Source: Streptococcus ovis DSM 16829
Lineage (GTDB): Bacteria; Bacillota; Bacilli; Lactobacillales; Streptococcaceae
Assembly (NCBI RefSeq): GCF_000380125.1
Contig: NZ_KB904583.1
Span: forward strand, 62,001 to 126,000
Direction of reading: 5' to 3'
DNA length: 64,000 nucleotides
The translations under genes and the position numbers were made by a program. Positions 28,666 through 39,379 of the stretch are shown here, one piece after another. Positions within the stretch are counted from its first letter, which is position 1; each line of letters starts with the position of its first letter. The notes below the pieces were generated by a model that saw only the letters and a program-made list of their open reading frames with translations, did no database searches and had not been told where the DNA came from.

Positions 28666-29309
28666 TTGAAGGCCACCTCCTCATTTCCAACAATGGCTTC
28701 TATCCTTCGGATAAAGGACATAAGTTCTGGATTATTTTTCAGCGCAGCCTTATTGACAATGAGCCGAGCTGAAATCCGACAAATATCTTCATAGACCTTG
28801 AGACCGTTAGCTACCAAGGTATTTCCCGTTTCGACAATATCCACAATCGCATCCGCCAAACCAATGACGGGTGCAATTTCAACACTTCCTTGGATGGAAA
28901 TAATCTCCACATCTTCACCCTTACGATTGAAAAAATCAGTCGCAACAGTTGGGTATTTGGTTGCAATCCGCTTCCGCTTGTGGTCATTGGGATTGTAATC
29001 TTCTGTCGAAGCTAGCGAAAACTTACAAAGCCCAAAATTCAAATCCAACATTTCTAGATAGCCAGTCGGATGCTCCATCAAGACATCTTTGCCCACCACA
29101 CCGATGTCAGCCACACCGTGCCGTACATAAGTAGTGACATCTGGTGCCTTGACCAATAAAAAGCGAAACTTGCGATCAGGACTTTCAAAAATAAGATTCC
29201 GTCCCTTATCTGCCATAAAAGACAAATCAAAACCCGCTTTTTCCAACAATCGAACCGTATCTTTTTCAATCCGCCCCTTGGTTAAAGCAATGGTAATCTG
29301 CTCTGCCAT
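28662..29309 (-). CDS. hisG: ATP phosphoribosyltransferase catalytic subunit, short form
   Basis: A 215-residue short HisG lacking the C-terminal regulatory domain; it therefore needs HisZ, encoded directly upstream. [11 protein letters not shown] at the N-terminus and [14 protein letters not shown] (PRPP loop) near 150 identify the family. It condenses ATP and PRPP, the committed step. Gap to hisZ is 1 base. Confidence 0.97.
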   Translation of the reverse strand: MAEQITIALTKGRIEKDTVRLLEKAGFDLSFMADKGRNLIFESPDRKFRFLLVKAPDVTTYVRHGVADIGVVGKDVLMEHPTGYLEMLDLNFGLCKFSLASTEDYNPNDHKRKRIATKYPTVATDFFNRKGEDVEIISIQGSVEIAPVIGLADAIVDIVETGNTLVANGLKVYEDICRISARLIVNKAALKNNPELMSFIRRIEAIVGNEEVAFK

Positions 29310-29310
29310 A

Positions 29311-30282
29311 TCAGGTCCCCCCTTCTTCTAAATGATCATGGACCGCCTGATAGACCGCGTCCAAATCAATGGCCCAACCAACCGCTGTCAATTCTCTAGC
29401 ACCAAAACGCTCAAATAATTTATCGTAACGCCCACCTGATACAAAGGCATCAGGTACCTTATCGCCAAAGACCTTAAACATCAAGCCTGTATAGTAAGGC
29501 ATAGACGGCCACTGGGACAAGTCCAGATGTACCTGTTTCAAACTAGGGCTCACTTGAGTAATCAACTCTTCTAATTCTGCTAGACTAGCCAAGATGGCAG
29601 CATTGTCTGTCAATGCACGCGCTGCCTCTAACACCGTTTGACTATCACCAAATAGATAAGGCAACTGTTCAATCAAACCATCAAATTCGCTTGGATATCG
29701 CTTGGTAAATTCCTTTAATTTGGTAATATTTTTATCAACAATATCTCTTATCAGCTCCTGTTGTACCTCTTGAGGCAAGGCCAAATCTCTCAAAATCGTC
29801 TGCAAAATCGCAGCATGGGAGCATTCAAATTGATAAGATGGTACCTGTGCTATTTCAAGCGCCTCTTTTGCTGATAAAAGGGCTTCTAGCACTGCTTCTT
29901 CTGCTGGAAAACCAACGATTTCAATTCCAGCCTGTGTATGCTCATTGATGAGTCCACGCATTTCCTCATTGTAGTGAAATACTTTACCGGAATAAGAAAA
30001 CTTAATGGGAGTTTCCACCTGTGTGGAGGCAATCACCCGCCCAATCTGGCTAGTAATATCAGGACGAAGACTTAAAAGCTCACCCTTTTTATCAAAAAGA
30101 TTGTAGTGACTGATATTAATCTCATCGCCAAAGACTTCAAAATGCTCTAAAGTCGGCGTCTCGATTCTATGAAATCCCTTTTCCATCAATAACTCACTGA
30201 TATTTTTTTCAATGGTATAGGTCACACGTGCTCGCTTAAAAAGTTTATCGTGCATTCCCACTGGCAAAGTTGTTTTTTTCAT
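29311..30282 (-). CDS. hisZ: ATP phosphoribosyltransferase regulatory subunit HisZ
   Basis: A 323-residue paralogue of histidyl-tRNA synthetase. The class II core motifs [11 protein letters not shown] and [16 protein letters not shown] are present, but the anticodon-binding domain is missing, as in HisZ proteins. It forms the allosteric complex with short HisG that senses histidine. Its start overlaps the hisC stop by 4 bases. Confidence 0.95.
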   Translation of the reverse strand: MKKTTLPVGMHDKLFKRARVTYTIEKNISELLMEKGFHRIETPTLEHFEVFGDEINISHYNLFDKKGELLSLRPDITSQIGRVIASTQVETPIKFSYSGKVFHYNEEMRGLINEHTQAGIEIVGFPAEEAVLEALLSAKEALEIAQVPSYQFECSHAAILQTILRDLALPQEVQQELIRDIVDKNITKLKEFTKRYPSEFDGLIEQLPYLFGDSQTVLEAARALTDNAAILASLAELEELITQVSPSLKQVHLDLSQWPSMPYYTGLMFKVFGDKVPDAFVSGGRYDKLFERFGARELTAVGWAIDLDAVYQAVHDHLEEGGT

Positions 30283-31328
30283 CTAAGTGCCTCCTTTATC
30301 ACGGCTAAAACAGTCTCCATCTCTTCGCGTGTCCCGATAGAAATCCGCAAATAATCCTTGATTCGCTCCACAGTAGGAAAATATCGGACATAGATATGGT
30401 CTTCCTGCAAATAGGCAAACAAGAGCGCAGCATCAATTCCAACTGGTTTGGTCAAGATAAAATTCGTCGCACTAGGTAACACTTCGAAACCTAGATTTGC
30501 CAACTCACCCCCAAACCAGTCTCGCGTTGCCATGATTTTTTGACAGTTTTCTGCGTAATAATCCCATGATTCAACAGCAGCAGTCGCTGCCTTCTCTGCT
30601 ATGCTGTCCACGTTATAGGGGTTGACTGAATTTTTCACTGCATTGATAACACCTATCAAAAGCGGACTCCCGATTCCATAACCTACACGCAAGCCTGCTA
30701 AAGCTGCATCCTTTGAAAAGGTTCGTGTGATAAATAGGTTATCATATTTCTCAAGCAGAGGAATCGCTGTTTCCCCACCAAAATTCACATAGGCTTCATC
30801 AATGATGACCACTACATCCTGATTGGCTTGGATAATTTCCTCAATTTCAGCCAAAGATTTGAATAATCCTGTGGGTGCATTCGGATTCGCAATGACAATA
30901 CCACCATTCTCACCCAAATAATCAGTCGTTTCTATCTCAAACTGATTATTCAAAGGAACTTCTTGATAGGAAATATGATATAAATCCGCCCAGACCTTAT
31001 AAAATCCGTAAGTCAAGTCAGGAAAAAGAACCGGCTCCTTGCTATTAAAGAAAGCTAGAAAGGCCATGGATAAAATGTCATCCGATCCATTTCCAATCAC
31101 AATCTGATCCGCAGGAATGTCCAAGTTTTTTGCCAAAACCCTTCTTAAATCAACTTGATTCAAACTAGAGTACTTACGCAGTTCACTAACTCCAAAATCT
31201 TTCAACGCCATTTGAACTGTCGGACTAGGACCATAGGCATTCTCATTGGTGTTCAACTTAATCATATTAGCTTTCTGGGGTTGACTGCCCGGTATATAGG
31301 GTTGGATGTTGCGTAAACCTTTTATCAT
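30279..31328 (-). CDS. hisC: histidinol-phosphate aminotransferase
   Basis: A 349-residue PLP aminotransferase of fold type [12 protein letters not shown] near residue 26, ANPNAPTG near 150, and [15 protein letters not shown] near 206 (the PLP lysine) are diagnostic. It makes histidinol phosphate from imidazole acetol phosphate. It is the first gene of the operon, about 60 bases from the end of the T-box leader. The leader predicts control by uncharged tRNA-His. Confidence 0.96.
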   Translation of the reverse strand: MIKGLRNIQPYIPGSQPQKANMIKLNTNENAYGPSPTVQMALKDFGVSELRKYSSLNQVDLRRVLAKNLDIPADQIVIGNGSDDILSMAFLAFFNSKEPVLFPDLTYGFYKVWADLYHISYQEVPLNNQFEIETTDYLGENGGIVIANPNAPTGLFKSLAEIEEIIQANQDVVVIIDEAYVNFGGETAIPLLEKYDNLFITRTFSKDAALAGLRVGYGIGSPLLIGVINAVKNSVNPYNVDSIAEKAATAAVESWDYYAENCQKIMATRDWFGGELANLGFEVLPSATNFILTKPVGIDAALLFAYLQEDHIYVRYFPTVERIKDYLRISIGTREEMETVLAVIKEALR

Positions 31329-31386
31329 ACTAACCTCTTTCCTCTAATCATCACATTATAAGATAATCGTTTTTAAAAACAAAAAA

Positions 31387-31416
31387 GTCCTCACAAAGAC
31401 AATGCTTTGTAAGGAC
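31387..31416 (-). terminator. T-box attenuator terminator
   Basis: Twelve-base arms with one G-U pair, followed by a T run; part of the his leader. Confidence 0.85.
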
Positions 31417-31640
31417 GCTAACTGCGTGGTTCCACCTTGATTCGGCAAGAAATTACTTTCTTCCCCTCATGAACTTCCACATGGAAGCTCTGGTCGCTAA
31501 CGGAACCACCCGTCGTGTACTACTCTCAATACATTTTGCACACGCACTCAAGAATGTGTCGTCTAAGGATTGCATGCCTTCTCACCCTTGGGCACTCTCT
31601 GTCCGTTGTCTTAGACTTTTTCTCTCATCGCTTTAATATT
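31387..31640 (-). promoter_or_regulatory. T-box leader, predicted His-specific
   Basis: Minus-strand transcript. The T-box core AAGGTGGAACCACG lies at about 31425-31438. A terminator hairpin, GTCCTTACAAAG and CTTTGTGAGGAC with a following T run, lies at 31387-31416 and can compete with the antiterminator. In stem I the arms GTCTAAG/CTTAGAC close over a loop containing GACACA; the candidate specifier is CAC (His) at 31556-31558. The following genes are his genes, in agreement. Confidence 0.9.
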
Positions 31641-31646
31641 AGTACC

Positions 31647-31675
31647 ATTCTACATGAAAATGCTAAAAATGACAA
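31647..31675 (-). promoter_or_regulatory. promoter of his operon
   Basis: Minus strand: TTGTCA, 17-base spacer, TAGAAT, directly ahead of the T-box leader. Confidence 0.75.
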
Positions 31676-31851
31676 GACATAAAAACACATTTTTTTGTTT
31701 TTTACACAAAAAATTTTTCATCAAATAAGGAGTCAACTTTTAAATCTCTAGTCTTGCATTAGCAAACAATGTTATAGCAACACACAAACAGACTATTCCC
31801 TTCTTCTTCCATTTCAAAAGGCCCCTGTTTCCAGAAGACCTTTTATGAATT
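31676..31851. other. intergenic between his promoter and ezrA
   Basis: AT-rich; apart from the ezrA terminator at 31817-31844 I see no gene or strong structure. Confidence 0.5.
31817..31844 (-). terminator. terminator after ezrA
   Basis: Imperfect hairpin with AAAAGG and CCTTTT outer arms just past the ezrA stop, followed by T-containing sequence on the minus strand. Confidence 0.55.
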
Positions 31852-33576
31852 TTAATAACGAATAGCTTCACGTGTTTTTTCATAAGAATGAACAAAACGC
31901 TCAGTGACACCTGGTTCTACTGTTTCTAAAGCAAACGAAATTTCTTCAAAAGCTGCTTGGTAATCATATTCTTTTTCAAAAATAGCTAACGAACGATTGA
32001 ACGCTTTTTGAATATTTTCATCAAACGACCGGTAACGATTTGAGTATTGAAGAAGCTGCTCAGTCAAAGCGGCATTTTGAACAATGCTATACGCAATCTC
32101 TTCTAATTCATTCATATCATATGTAGCACTGGCTAACAAACGATTGATAATTTCAATATTAATACGCTTGTGATCAAATTCTGCCAATAAAGCTTCGACA
32201 TGATCGCTGGCTCTAAAGAATGTATTGAGGAATTCATCTGGAATACCTGGGAGATTCCGTTTTTCCATATAACGTTTTAGAGTGTGTAGCTGATTGACAT
32301 ACTGATTGACTTTCTTACGTGCATTGCTTTCTGAACTTTCTTGAGATTTCAAATACTCTGCTAGAACAATTTGTTCCTCTTCCATTTCTTTAAGAGAAGC
32401 AAAAGCATGTTCCAACCGTTCCTGTAAAATGGAGTAGGCAACTTGAGGTGAATCCAATTCCTCTAAACTATCACGAACTGTCATATCCAGATTCGCCATC
32501 CGTTTTGACAATTGTTGAATACGTGATAATTTGCTATCTGCTAACATATAAGTCTTATTTAGACGTTCTGCTTCATCTGCAAGATTATTTGTATTTTGGG
32601 AAATATGCTCCACAAATTTCGGAAGATTTTTAGAAATTTTAAGCGTACCTTTATGAGCTTCAATTTCTTTTGTGAAAATTTGATAGAGACTGTCAATGTC
32701 TTCTTGAATATCTTTATTCGCTTCCTCTGCTGCATCCAAATCAAAGGATACAATGAGAGCTGTATTTTCCCGGATGGCTACACGAATATCTTGGAATGTT
32801 GATTCAATATTGCCTTCTGTAAAGAGGTAATTTTGCTCAATTAATTTACGGTATCCTGATTCTAAATCTTCCAATTGATCAGGTAATGAAACATTGACTT
32901 TTTCAATCAAACTAGGAATGCGATCCATAATTTGATTAAGTGCAATCATGTGTTCTTCCGTTTTATCTAAAATTTCAGAAGCTTCGATTGGGTCACCAGA
33001 AGAATTAAGCATCACAAATTCTGAGAATTCAACTTCAATATTCTTCAGTTGTTTTTCCAATTCAGGTAAAGTTTCCCCATAGCTATCTGCATTTTCCCGC
33101 ACAGAATCTTGTAAGCTATCAAAGAGATCCAAGGCGTGCTTCACGCGACCTGAATTTTTTTCTTCTTGATGTTTCAAGTCTTGAAGACCGAGACGAATCG
33201 CAGCAATATCTTCTTCGATCAAGTCAATCTGACTCTCAATACTTTCGACAGCATGTCTTGCCCGCATAAAACGGAATGAATTGTTGAAGGCTTCCGCTTC
33301 AAAAATGTGATTTTCAACATCCGCAAATGAATTTAATGACAAATCAACCCATTTTTGATTCCATTCACGGAAGTTGACTTGGCTCTGACCAATCAAGTGC
33401 AAGTTCTTAACAGCTTCCACTTCTTCATTGACAGGAATATTGAATAATTCTTCTTTTCGTTCTTCTAATTTATCCAACATATCAGCTGTCCGTTTTCGAA
33501 CAAGAAGTCCTATGATATAGGCAATAATTAAAATAACAACAATCGAAACGATTAAAATGATTGTTCCTTTAGGCAT
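31852..33576 (-). CDS. ezrA: septation ring formation regulator EzrA
   Basis: A 574-residue protein with one N-terminal membrane helix (about residues 4-25), followed by a long series of spectrin-like coiled-coil repeats to the C-terminus. This architecture and length are those of EzrA, which tethers to the membrane and modulates FtsZ ring assembly. The sequence [18 protein letters not shown] near 110 fits the family. It lies downstream of gyrB, as in other streptococci, with about 90 bases between. Confidence 0.95.
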   Translation of the reverse strand: MPKGTIILIVSIVVILIIAYIIGLLVRKRTADMLDKLEERKEELFNIPVNEEVEAVKNLHLIGQSQVNFREWNQKWVDLSLNSFADVENHIFEAEAFNNSFRFMRARHAVESIESQIDLIEEDIAAIRLGLQDLKHQEEKNSGRVKHALDLFDSLQDSVRENADSYGETLPELEKQLKNIEVEFSEFVMLNSSGDPIEASEILDKTEEHMIALNQIMDRIPSLIEKVNVSLPDQLEDLESGYRKLIEQNYLFTEGNIESTFQDIRVAIRENTALIVSFDLDAAEEANKDIQEDIDSLYQIFTKEIEAHKGTLKISKNLPKFVEHISQNTNNLADEAERLNKTYMLADSKLSRIQQLSKRMANLDMTVRDSLEELDSPQVAYSILQERLEHAFASLKEMEEEQIVLAEYLKSQESSESNARKKVNQYVNQLHTLKRYMEKRNLPGIPDEFLNTFFRASDHVEALLAEFDHKRINIEIINRLLASATYDMNELEEIAYSIVQNAALTEQLLQYSNRYRSFDENIQKAFNRSLAIFEKEYDYQAAFEEISFALETVEPGVTERFVHSYEKTREAIRY

Positions 33577-33666
33577 GTAAATCTCCTTAGGTATAGTAGT
33601 TACTAGAAAAATATCGCTTTATTATATCATATTTTTCTAGCAGTTGCACTGGAATTTCCTATTTTT

Positions 33667-35675
<2,009 letters not shown>

Positions 35676-35703
35676 CATTTTCTGTCTATTTAACAGAAAA
35701 AAG

Positions 35704-35729
35704 AAGTAGGAAAACAAACGATTCCTACC
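35704..35729 (-). terminator. terminator after the DJ-1/PfpI gene
   Basis: GTAGGAA and TTTCCTAC arms followed by TTCTTTTTT on the minus strand. Confidence 0.7.
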
Positions 35730-35754
35730 TCTCTTACCTTTTTCAAATTTATTT

Positions 35755-36303
35755 TTATTCGAATAGTCTATCATACACCATCTTATGAGACAGTTCCTGC
35801 CCATTGCCACCCAGCAAATCTACCAACTGGTAGGAAAAGGCTAATGCAGTTCCAGCTCCACGGCTTGTCACAATATTGCCATCAACCACAACAACTGCTG
35901 TCTGGTGATTCCCATCTACAATTTCTTCTTCCTGACCTGGAAAACAAGTATAATTTTTCTCTTTTAAAAGACCAGCTTGTTCGAGAACAATTGGCGCCGC
36001 ACAAATCGCTGCGATATACTTTCCAGCTTTCGCTTGCATTTGGAGTTGCTGAATCAACGCTTCATGGTTTCTTAAATTAGTCGCTCCTGGTTGCCCACCT
36101 GGTAGGACAATCAGGTCGTACGAGGATAAATCTCCATCAAAAATCTTATCAGCCACAACTGTAATTCCGTGGGAACCTGTCACTTCATGTGTAGCCAACC
36201 CCACCATATCACATGCAAACCCTGCACGCCGAAAAACATCTACTGGTGACAACGCTTCAATTTCTTCAAATCCTTCTGCCAACATCACTGCAATTTTTGT
36301 CAT
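35755..36303 (-). CDS. DJ-1/PfpI family protein
   Basis: A 182-residue protein of the DJ-1/ThiJ branch. LAEGFEEIEALSPVDVFRRAG at the N-terminus has the conserved glutamate, and the nucleophile elbow AAICAAPIVLEQAG near residue 100 has the reactive cysteine. Such proteins act in oxidative and carbonyl stress, as chaperones or glyoxalase-like enzymes; the precise role is unknown. The ATG at 36303 is chosen over a GTG three codons earlier. It follows the RodA gene closely and likely shares its transcript. Confidence 0.85.
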   Translation of the reverse strand: MTKIAVMLAEGFEEIEALSPVDVFRRAGFACDMVGLATHEVTGSHGITVVADKIFDGDLSSYDLIVLPGGQPGATNLRNHEALIQQLQMQAKAGKYIAAICAAPIVLEQAGLLKEKNYTCFPGQEEEIVDGNHQTAVVVVDGNIVTSRGAGTALAFSYQLVDLLGGNGQELSHKMVYDRLFE

Positions 36304-36312
36304 TTTCTTCAC

Positions 36313-37542
36313 CTAACTTTCTGCTCTTTTGATTGTAATTTTTTTATATGCCCTTGATTTATTTCGACGCAAATCATCTGATAAATTATGCTGGTAACTC
36401 ATAGACAATACCAAACCAACTCCGATTAAATTTGCAATCATGGAAGATCCTCCCTGCGAAATAAAAGGAAGTGGAATCCCTGTTAACGGAAGAATCCCTG
36501 TCGCAGCACCAATATTTTCAAAGATGTGAAACAGAAGCATCATAATGTATCCTGTCGAAATATAAGTATAAAAACGATTGTTGGAAATCAAGGTGATTCG
36601 AAGCATACGATAAATGAGCAAGGAGTAGAGACCAATAAGGACCAAGCCACCCACAAAGCCAAAATTTTCTCCAATAACCGTAAAAATCATATCACTTTCA
36701 CGCACAGGAACTAATAAATTGCTGACATTGAAACCCTGTCCCGTTAGACCACCACTTCCAATTGCAATAAGGCTCTGCGCTTGTTGATACGTGATGGTCT
36801 GCGCATATTTAAAAGGATCTAGCCAGGCTGTAATTCGGTTAATCTGATAGGTGGCCACCCCTATATTTTTTAGAAATGTTGTACCTCCCGGAGATAAGAA
36901 TAACAAGATAAATCCTATTACCCCTAAAATCCCTAGAAGAGTTACTGGCAATAAGATTTTCCAGGAAACACCAGACAATAGAACCATTCCGCAAAAAATA
37001 GCAAAGAAAACAAGAGCTGTCCCAAAATCGCTCTGAAATCCAAGCAATACAAAAACTGGCAAGGTTATAAGTAATAAATATGCAATCAGCTGAAAATCTT
37101 TTTTTAGATCACGTACTGGATATTTTTGGTGGAATGTGACAATGACCCTAGCCATCATGATAATATAAGAAATCTTCATGAATTCTGATGGCTGAAACAA
37201 GGTCACACCATTGATTGTGACCCAGTTCTGAGCCCCTGTCGATGCAACAAGACTTGGACTATAAAAATAAAGAGGCAACACCATCAACCCCAACCCAAGT
37301 GCATAAAACAAGGGCGTCATCTTCCAAAGAAACTTTGTGCTAAAAAACATCACTAAAAAAGCCAAAAAAATCCCTAAGATGATCCACATTACCTGCTGTC
37401 CTACCATCGATTGAACATGTTGTACATAATCTTGACTCACAGCAATATACACGGATACAACCCCAATCAATAGTAAAAAAAAGACTGGTAGCATCAAAGC
37501 ATAATCAATCCGACTTTCAATCGAACCTTTTTTTGTATTCAT
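36313..37542 (-). CDS. rodA: SEDS-family peptidoglycan polymerase, RodA-type
   Basis: A 409-residue polytopic protein with about ten membrane segments. The conserved SEDS segments are visible: QPSEFMKISYIIMMARV near 135, a long extracellular loop around residues 225-285 with KYAQTITYQQAQSLIAIGSGG, and TGIPLPFISQGGSSM near 360. SEDS proteins polymerise glycan strands together with a class B PBP; RodA serves peripheral elongation in streptococci. It could in principle be an FtsW paralogue, but its length and lack of an FtsW-like tail favour RodA. A TGCTATAAT extended -10 lies about 50 bases upstream. Confidence 0.9.
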   Translation of the reverse strand: MNTKKGSIESRIDYALMLPVFFLLLIGVVSVYIAVSQDYVQHVQSMVGQQVMWIILGIFLAFLVMFFSTKFLWKMTPLFYALGLGLMVLPLYFYSPSLVASTGAQNWVTINGVTLFQPSEFMKISYIIMMARVIVTFHQKYPVRDLKKDFQLIAYLLLITLPVFVLLGFQSDFGTALVFFAIFCGMVLLSGVSWKILLPVTLLGILGVIGFILLFLSPGGTTFLKNIGVATYQINRITAWLDPFKYAQTITYQQAQSLIAIGSGGLTGQGFNVSNLLVPVRESDMIFTVIGENFGFVGGLVLIGLYSLLIYRMLRITLISNNRFYTYISTGYIMMLLFHIFENIGAATGILPLTGIPLPFISQGGSSMIANLIGVGLVLSMSYQHNLSDDLRRNKSRAYKKITIKRAES

Positions 37543-37857
37543 CTACTTCCTCATACTTTCTTCAAATATCCATACAACTAAACTTCTTGTATTATAGCAA
37601 AAAAAAACGGATTTTTATAGCAGAAAGACAGAACCTCCTACAATCTCTTGGTATTCTAGATTCTATCTAGGCTCATTCAATATAGATAGCATTTCCTACA
37701 CTTTCTTCTATCTTGAACTGCCTTCCACTTCAGTACCAAAACCGCTAAGACTTGTTGGCTACTCTCTTTCTAAGCTAAAGAAAAAACGGCTGAAAATTCG
37801 CCCAGTTTTTAGGGATTTGACCTCTGCCGTTACTTTTTCCGTTACCTTTTGAAAATG
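37543..37857. other. gene-free stretch between rodA and rpmE2
   Basis: 315 bases without a supportable gene. It holds the TGCTATAAT extended -10 at 37591-37599 (minus strand) for rodA, then sequence with two CCGTTAC direct repeats near 37827 and 37850 and short inverted repeats (CTAGATTCTATCTAG near 37657). I recognise no known element. Confidence 0.5.
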
Positions 37858-37858
37858 A

Positions 37859-37888
37859 AAAAGCCTCTCCGATACTCGGAAAGGCTTT
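37859..37888 (-). terminator. terminator after rpmE2
   Basis: AAAGCCTTTCCGA and TCGGAGAGGCTTT arms with a short loop and a T run on the minus strand. Confidence 0.85.
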
Positions 37889-37922
37889 AAAACCAACATT
37901 TTTAAGAAATAAATGCGGTTGA

Positions 37923-38165
37923 TTATTTGAGACCGTATTTTTTGTTGAAACGATCCACACGACCATCTGCTTGAGTGAACTTTTGACGTCCAGTGTAGAA
38001 TGGATGTGAGTCTGATGAAATTTCCACACGGATAAGTGGGTATGTTTCACCTTCAAATTCAACAGTTTCGTTAGAGTTCTTTGTAGAACCGCTAAGGAAT
38101 TTGTAACCAGTAGTTGTGTCCATGAAGACAACAGTGCGATATTCAGGATGAATGTCTTTTCTCAT
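37923..38165 (-). CDS. rpmE: 50S ribosomal protein L31, type B (zinc-free)
   Basis: An 80-residue L31 of the type-B (RpmE2/YtiA) class. It begins [14 protein letters not shown], has [13 protein letters not shown] in the middle and [19 protein letters not shown] at the end, with no cysteines, so it lacks the zinc ribbon of type A. In bacteria with both types, the B form replaces the zinc form under zinc limitation; streptococci commonly keep only this type. AGGAAA lies upstream of the chosen ATG. A small hairpin precedes the gene. Confidence 0.95.
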   Translation of the reverse strand: MRKDIHPEYRTVVFMDTTTGYKFLSGSTKNSNETVEFEGETYPLIRVEISSDSHPFYTGRQKFTQADGRVDRFNKKYGLK

Positions 38166-38187
38166 CTTTAAAAATTTCCTTTCTGCC

Positions 38188-38208
38188 ATAGTCTCTTTGT
38201 GAGACCAT
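38188..38208 (-). promoter_or_regulatory. hairpin in rpmE2 5' leader
   Basis: GTCTC-TTTGT-GAGAC with flanking pairs and one mismatch, 23 bases upstream of the ATG. It might be an autoregulatory L31 leader, but I cannot match it to a known family by eye. Confidence 0.3.
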
Positions 38209-38283
38209 AGATATAGATTCATTCTACCAAATTTCTTGAAAAATGGCAAGTTATTTTATCTCTTTTTTATTTAAAATGCTGAT

Positions 38284-38439
38284 TTAAAGTGCTGATGCAC
38301 CTGATATAGCATCTGGTGCTGTTCTTTGGCCTAAGCCACCTTCAGAAGCACCTGAATCCGCATCTGTCTGTAAAAGATTTCCCTCACTTGAAATGAGCTT
38401 CATGGGTAAATTTTCTTTGAAAAGAATCTGTTTGTCCAT
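38284..38439 (-). CDS. 51-residue ORF with two putative flavinylation motifs
   Basis: An unrecognised small ORF, ATG at 38439, TAA at 38284-38286. It starts MDKQILFKENLPMKL and has a strong AAAGGAG six bases before the ATG. The apbE stop is only about 10 bases upstream, so it is co-transcribed and probably translationally linked. The C-terminal half carries DADSGAS (residues 27-33) and DAISGAS (residues 43-49). Both fit the D-x-x-[ST]-G-A-[ST] motif to which ApbE attaches FMN, and the second closely resembles the VDAVSGAT of FMN-binding domains. There is no signal peptide or membrane segment, matching the ApbE, which is also cytosolic. The SGAS serines would be the modified residues. I know of no described protein like it. 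An alternative is a remnant of a larger FMN-binding protein. Confidence 0.7.
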   Translation of the reverse strand: MDKQILFKENLPMKLISSEGNLLQTDADSGASEGGLGQRTAPDAISGASAL

Positions 38440-38449
38440 TTGATCTCCT

Positions 38450-39379
38450 TTAGAAAATCCGATCAGCTAATCCCGGCGTATAAATCAATTGGTGTTGATT
38501 CGTAATAATAATAGCTTCAATGCCTTCTTGCACTACAACAGCCTGATAAATATCCAAAACAGGATAACCAAAGAGTCTAGTCGTCCAGATTTCTCCATCA
38601 ACAGATTTTTCCGAAACAATGGTCAAACTAGCAACGTCCGTCGCTACTGGATAGCCTGTTTGACTGTCGAAAATATGGTGGTAGGTCTTTCCTTCAAATT
38701 CAAAGGTGCGTTCATAGACTCCTGATGTTACAACAGACTCTTCCCCAATTTTAATCACTGCAACATTATTGCCTCTTGGTAGTGTCGGATTTTGGATGCC
38801 AATCCGCCACAAACCATCTTCGTTGTGCATGGCAGGGCCAAAGGTTAAGACATTGCCCCCAAGATTGATGAGGCCCGATACTACTCCGACTCGTTTTAGA
38901 TGTTCGACAATTCTATCTGCTATATAGCCCTTAGCGAGAGCGCCTAGGTCAAGAGCCATGCCTTCTTTCTTCAGATAGACAGACTGAGTGACCTCATCTA
39001 GTTCAATCTCCTTGGGATCAATCAATGCCAATTTTTCCTGGATAATTTCCTCACTAGGCACTTTGGCGTCAGAAAAACCAATCCGCCAAGCTTGTACCAA
39101 CGGGCCAATCGTGATATTGAGGTGACTTCCAGAAGCACAGCTATGCTCCTTTCCTAAGGCAATCAACTCATACAAATCAGGAGCCACTGGAACTGGCTGG
39201 ACACCAGCATTAAGGTTGATTTCCATCAACTCAGAGGTCAAGTCATTGGCTGAAAAACGATCCTTATAAAGATAAAGTAATTCCTCCACCTGATCCAAAA
39301 TGAGCTCTGGATTATCATGCCAAATCTTGGTATCAATGGTCGTTCCTATCAGACGAATACTTCTACTACTTGCTTGCAT
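38450..39379 (-). CDS. apbE: FAD:protein FMN transferase (ApbE), cytosolic form
   Basis: A 309-residue ApbE-family protein. Motifs include NLGGNVLTFGP near residue 168, and HIFDSQTGYPVATDVAS near 232, whose D-x-x-T-G-x-P is the family hallmark with metal-binding residues. ALAKGYIADRI near 147 is the FAD-binding region. It transfers FMN from FAD to a serine or threonine in the target motif. There is no N-terminal signal or lipobox, so it should act inside the cell. It overlaps the DHH gene by 14 bases and is followed by a 51-residue ORF with two candidate target motifs. Confidence 0.9.
   Translation of the reverse strand: MQASSRSIRLIGTTIDTKIWHDNPELILDQVEELLYLYKDRFSANDLTSELMEINLNAGVQPVPVAPDLYELIALGKEHSCASGSHLNITIGPLVQAWRIGFSDAKVPSEEIIQEKLALIDPKEIELDEVTQSVYLKKEGMALDLGALAKGYIADRIVEHLKRVGVVSGLINLGGNVLTFGPAMHNEDGLWRIGIQNPTLPRGNNVAVIKIGEESVVTSGVYERTFEFEGKTYHHIFDSQTGYPVATDVASLTIVSEKSVDGEIWTTRLFGYPVLDIYQAVVVQEGIEAIIITNQHQLIYTPGLADRIF

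Noticed and set aside
37775-38131. 118-codon minus-strand frame
   Set aside because: It runs out of frame through rpmE2 and its terminator, so it is not a gene.
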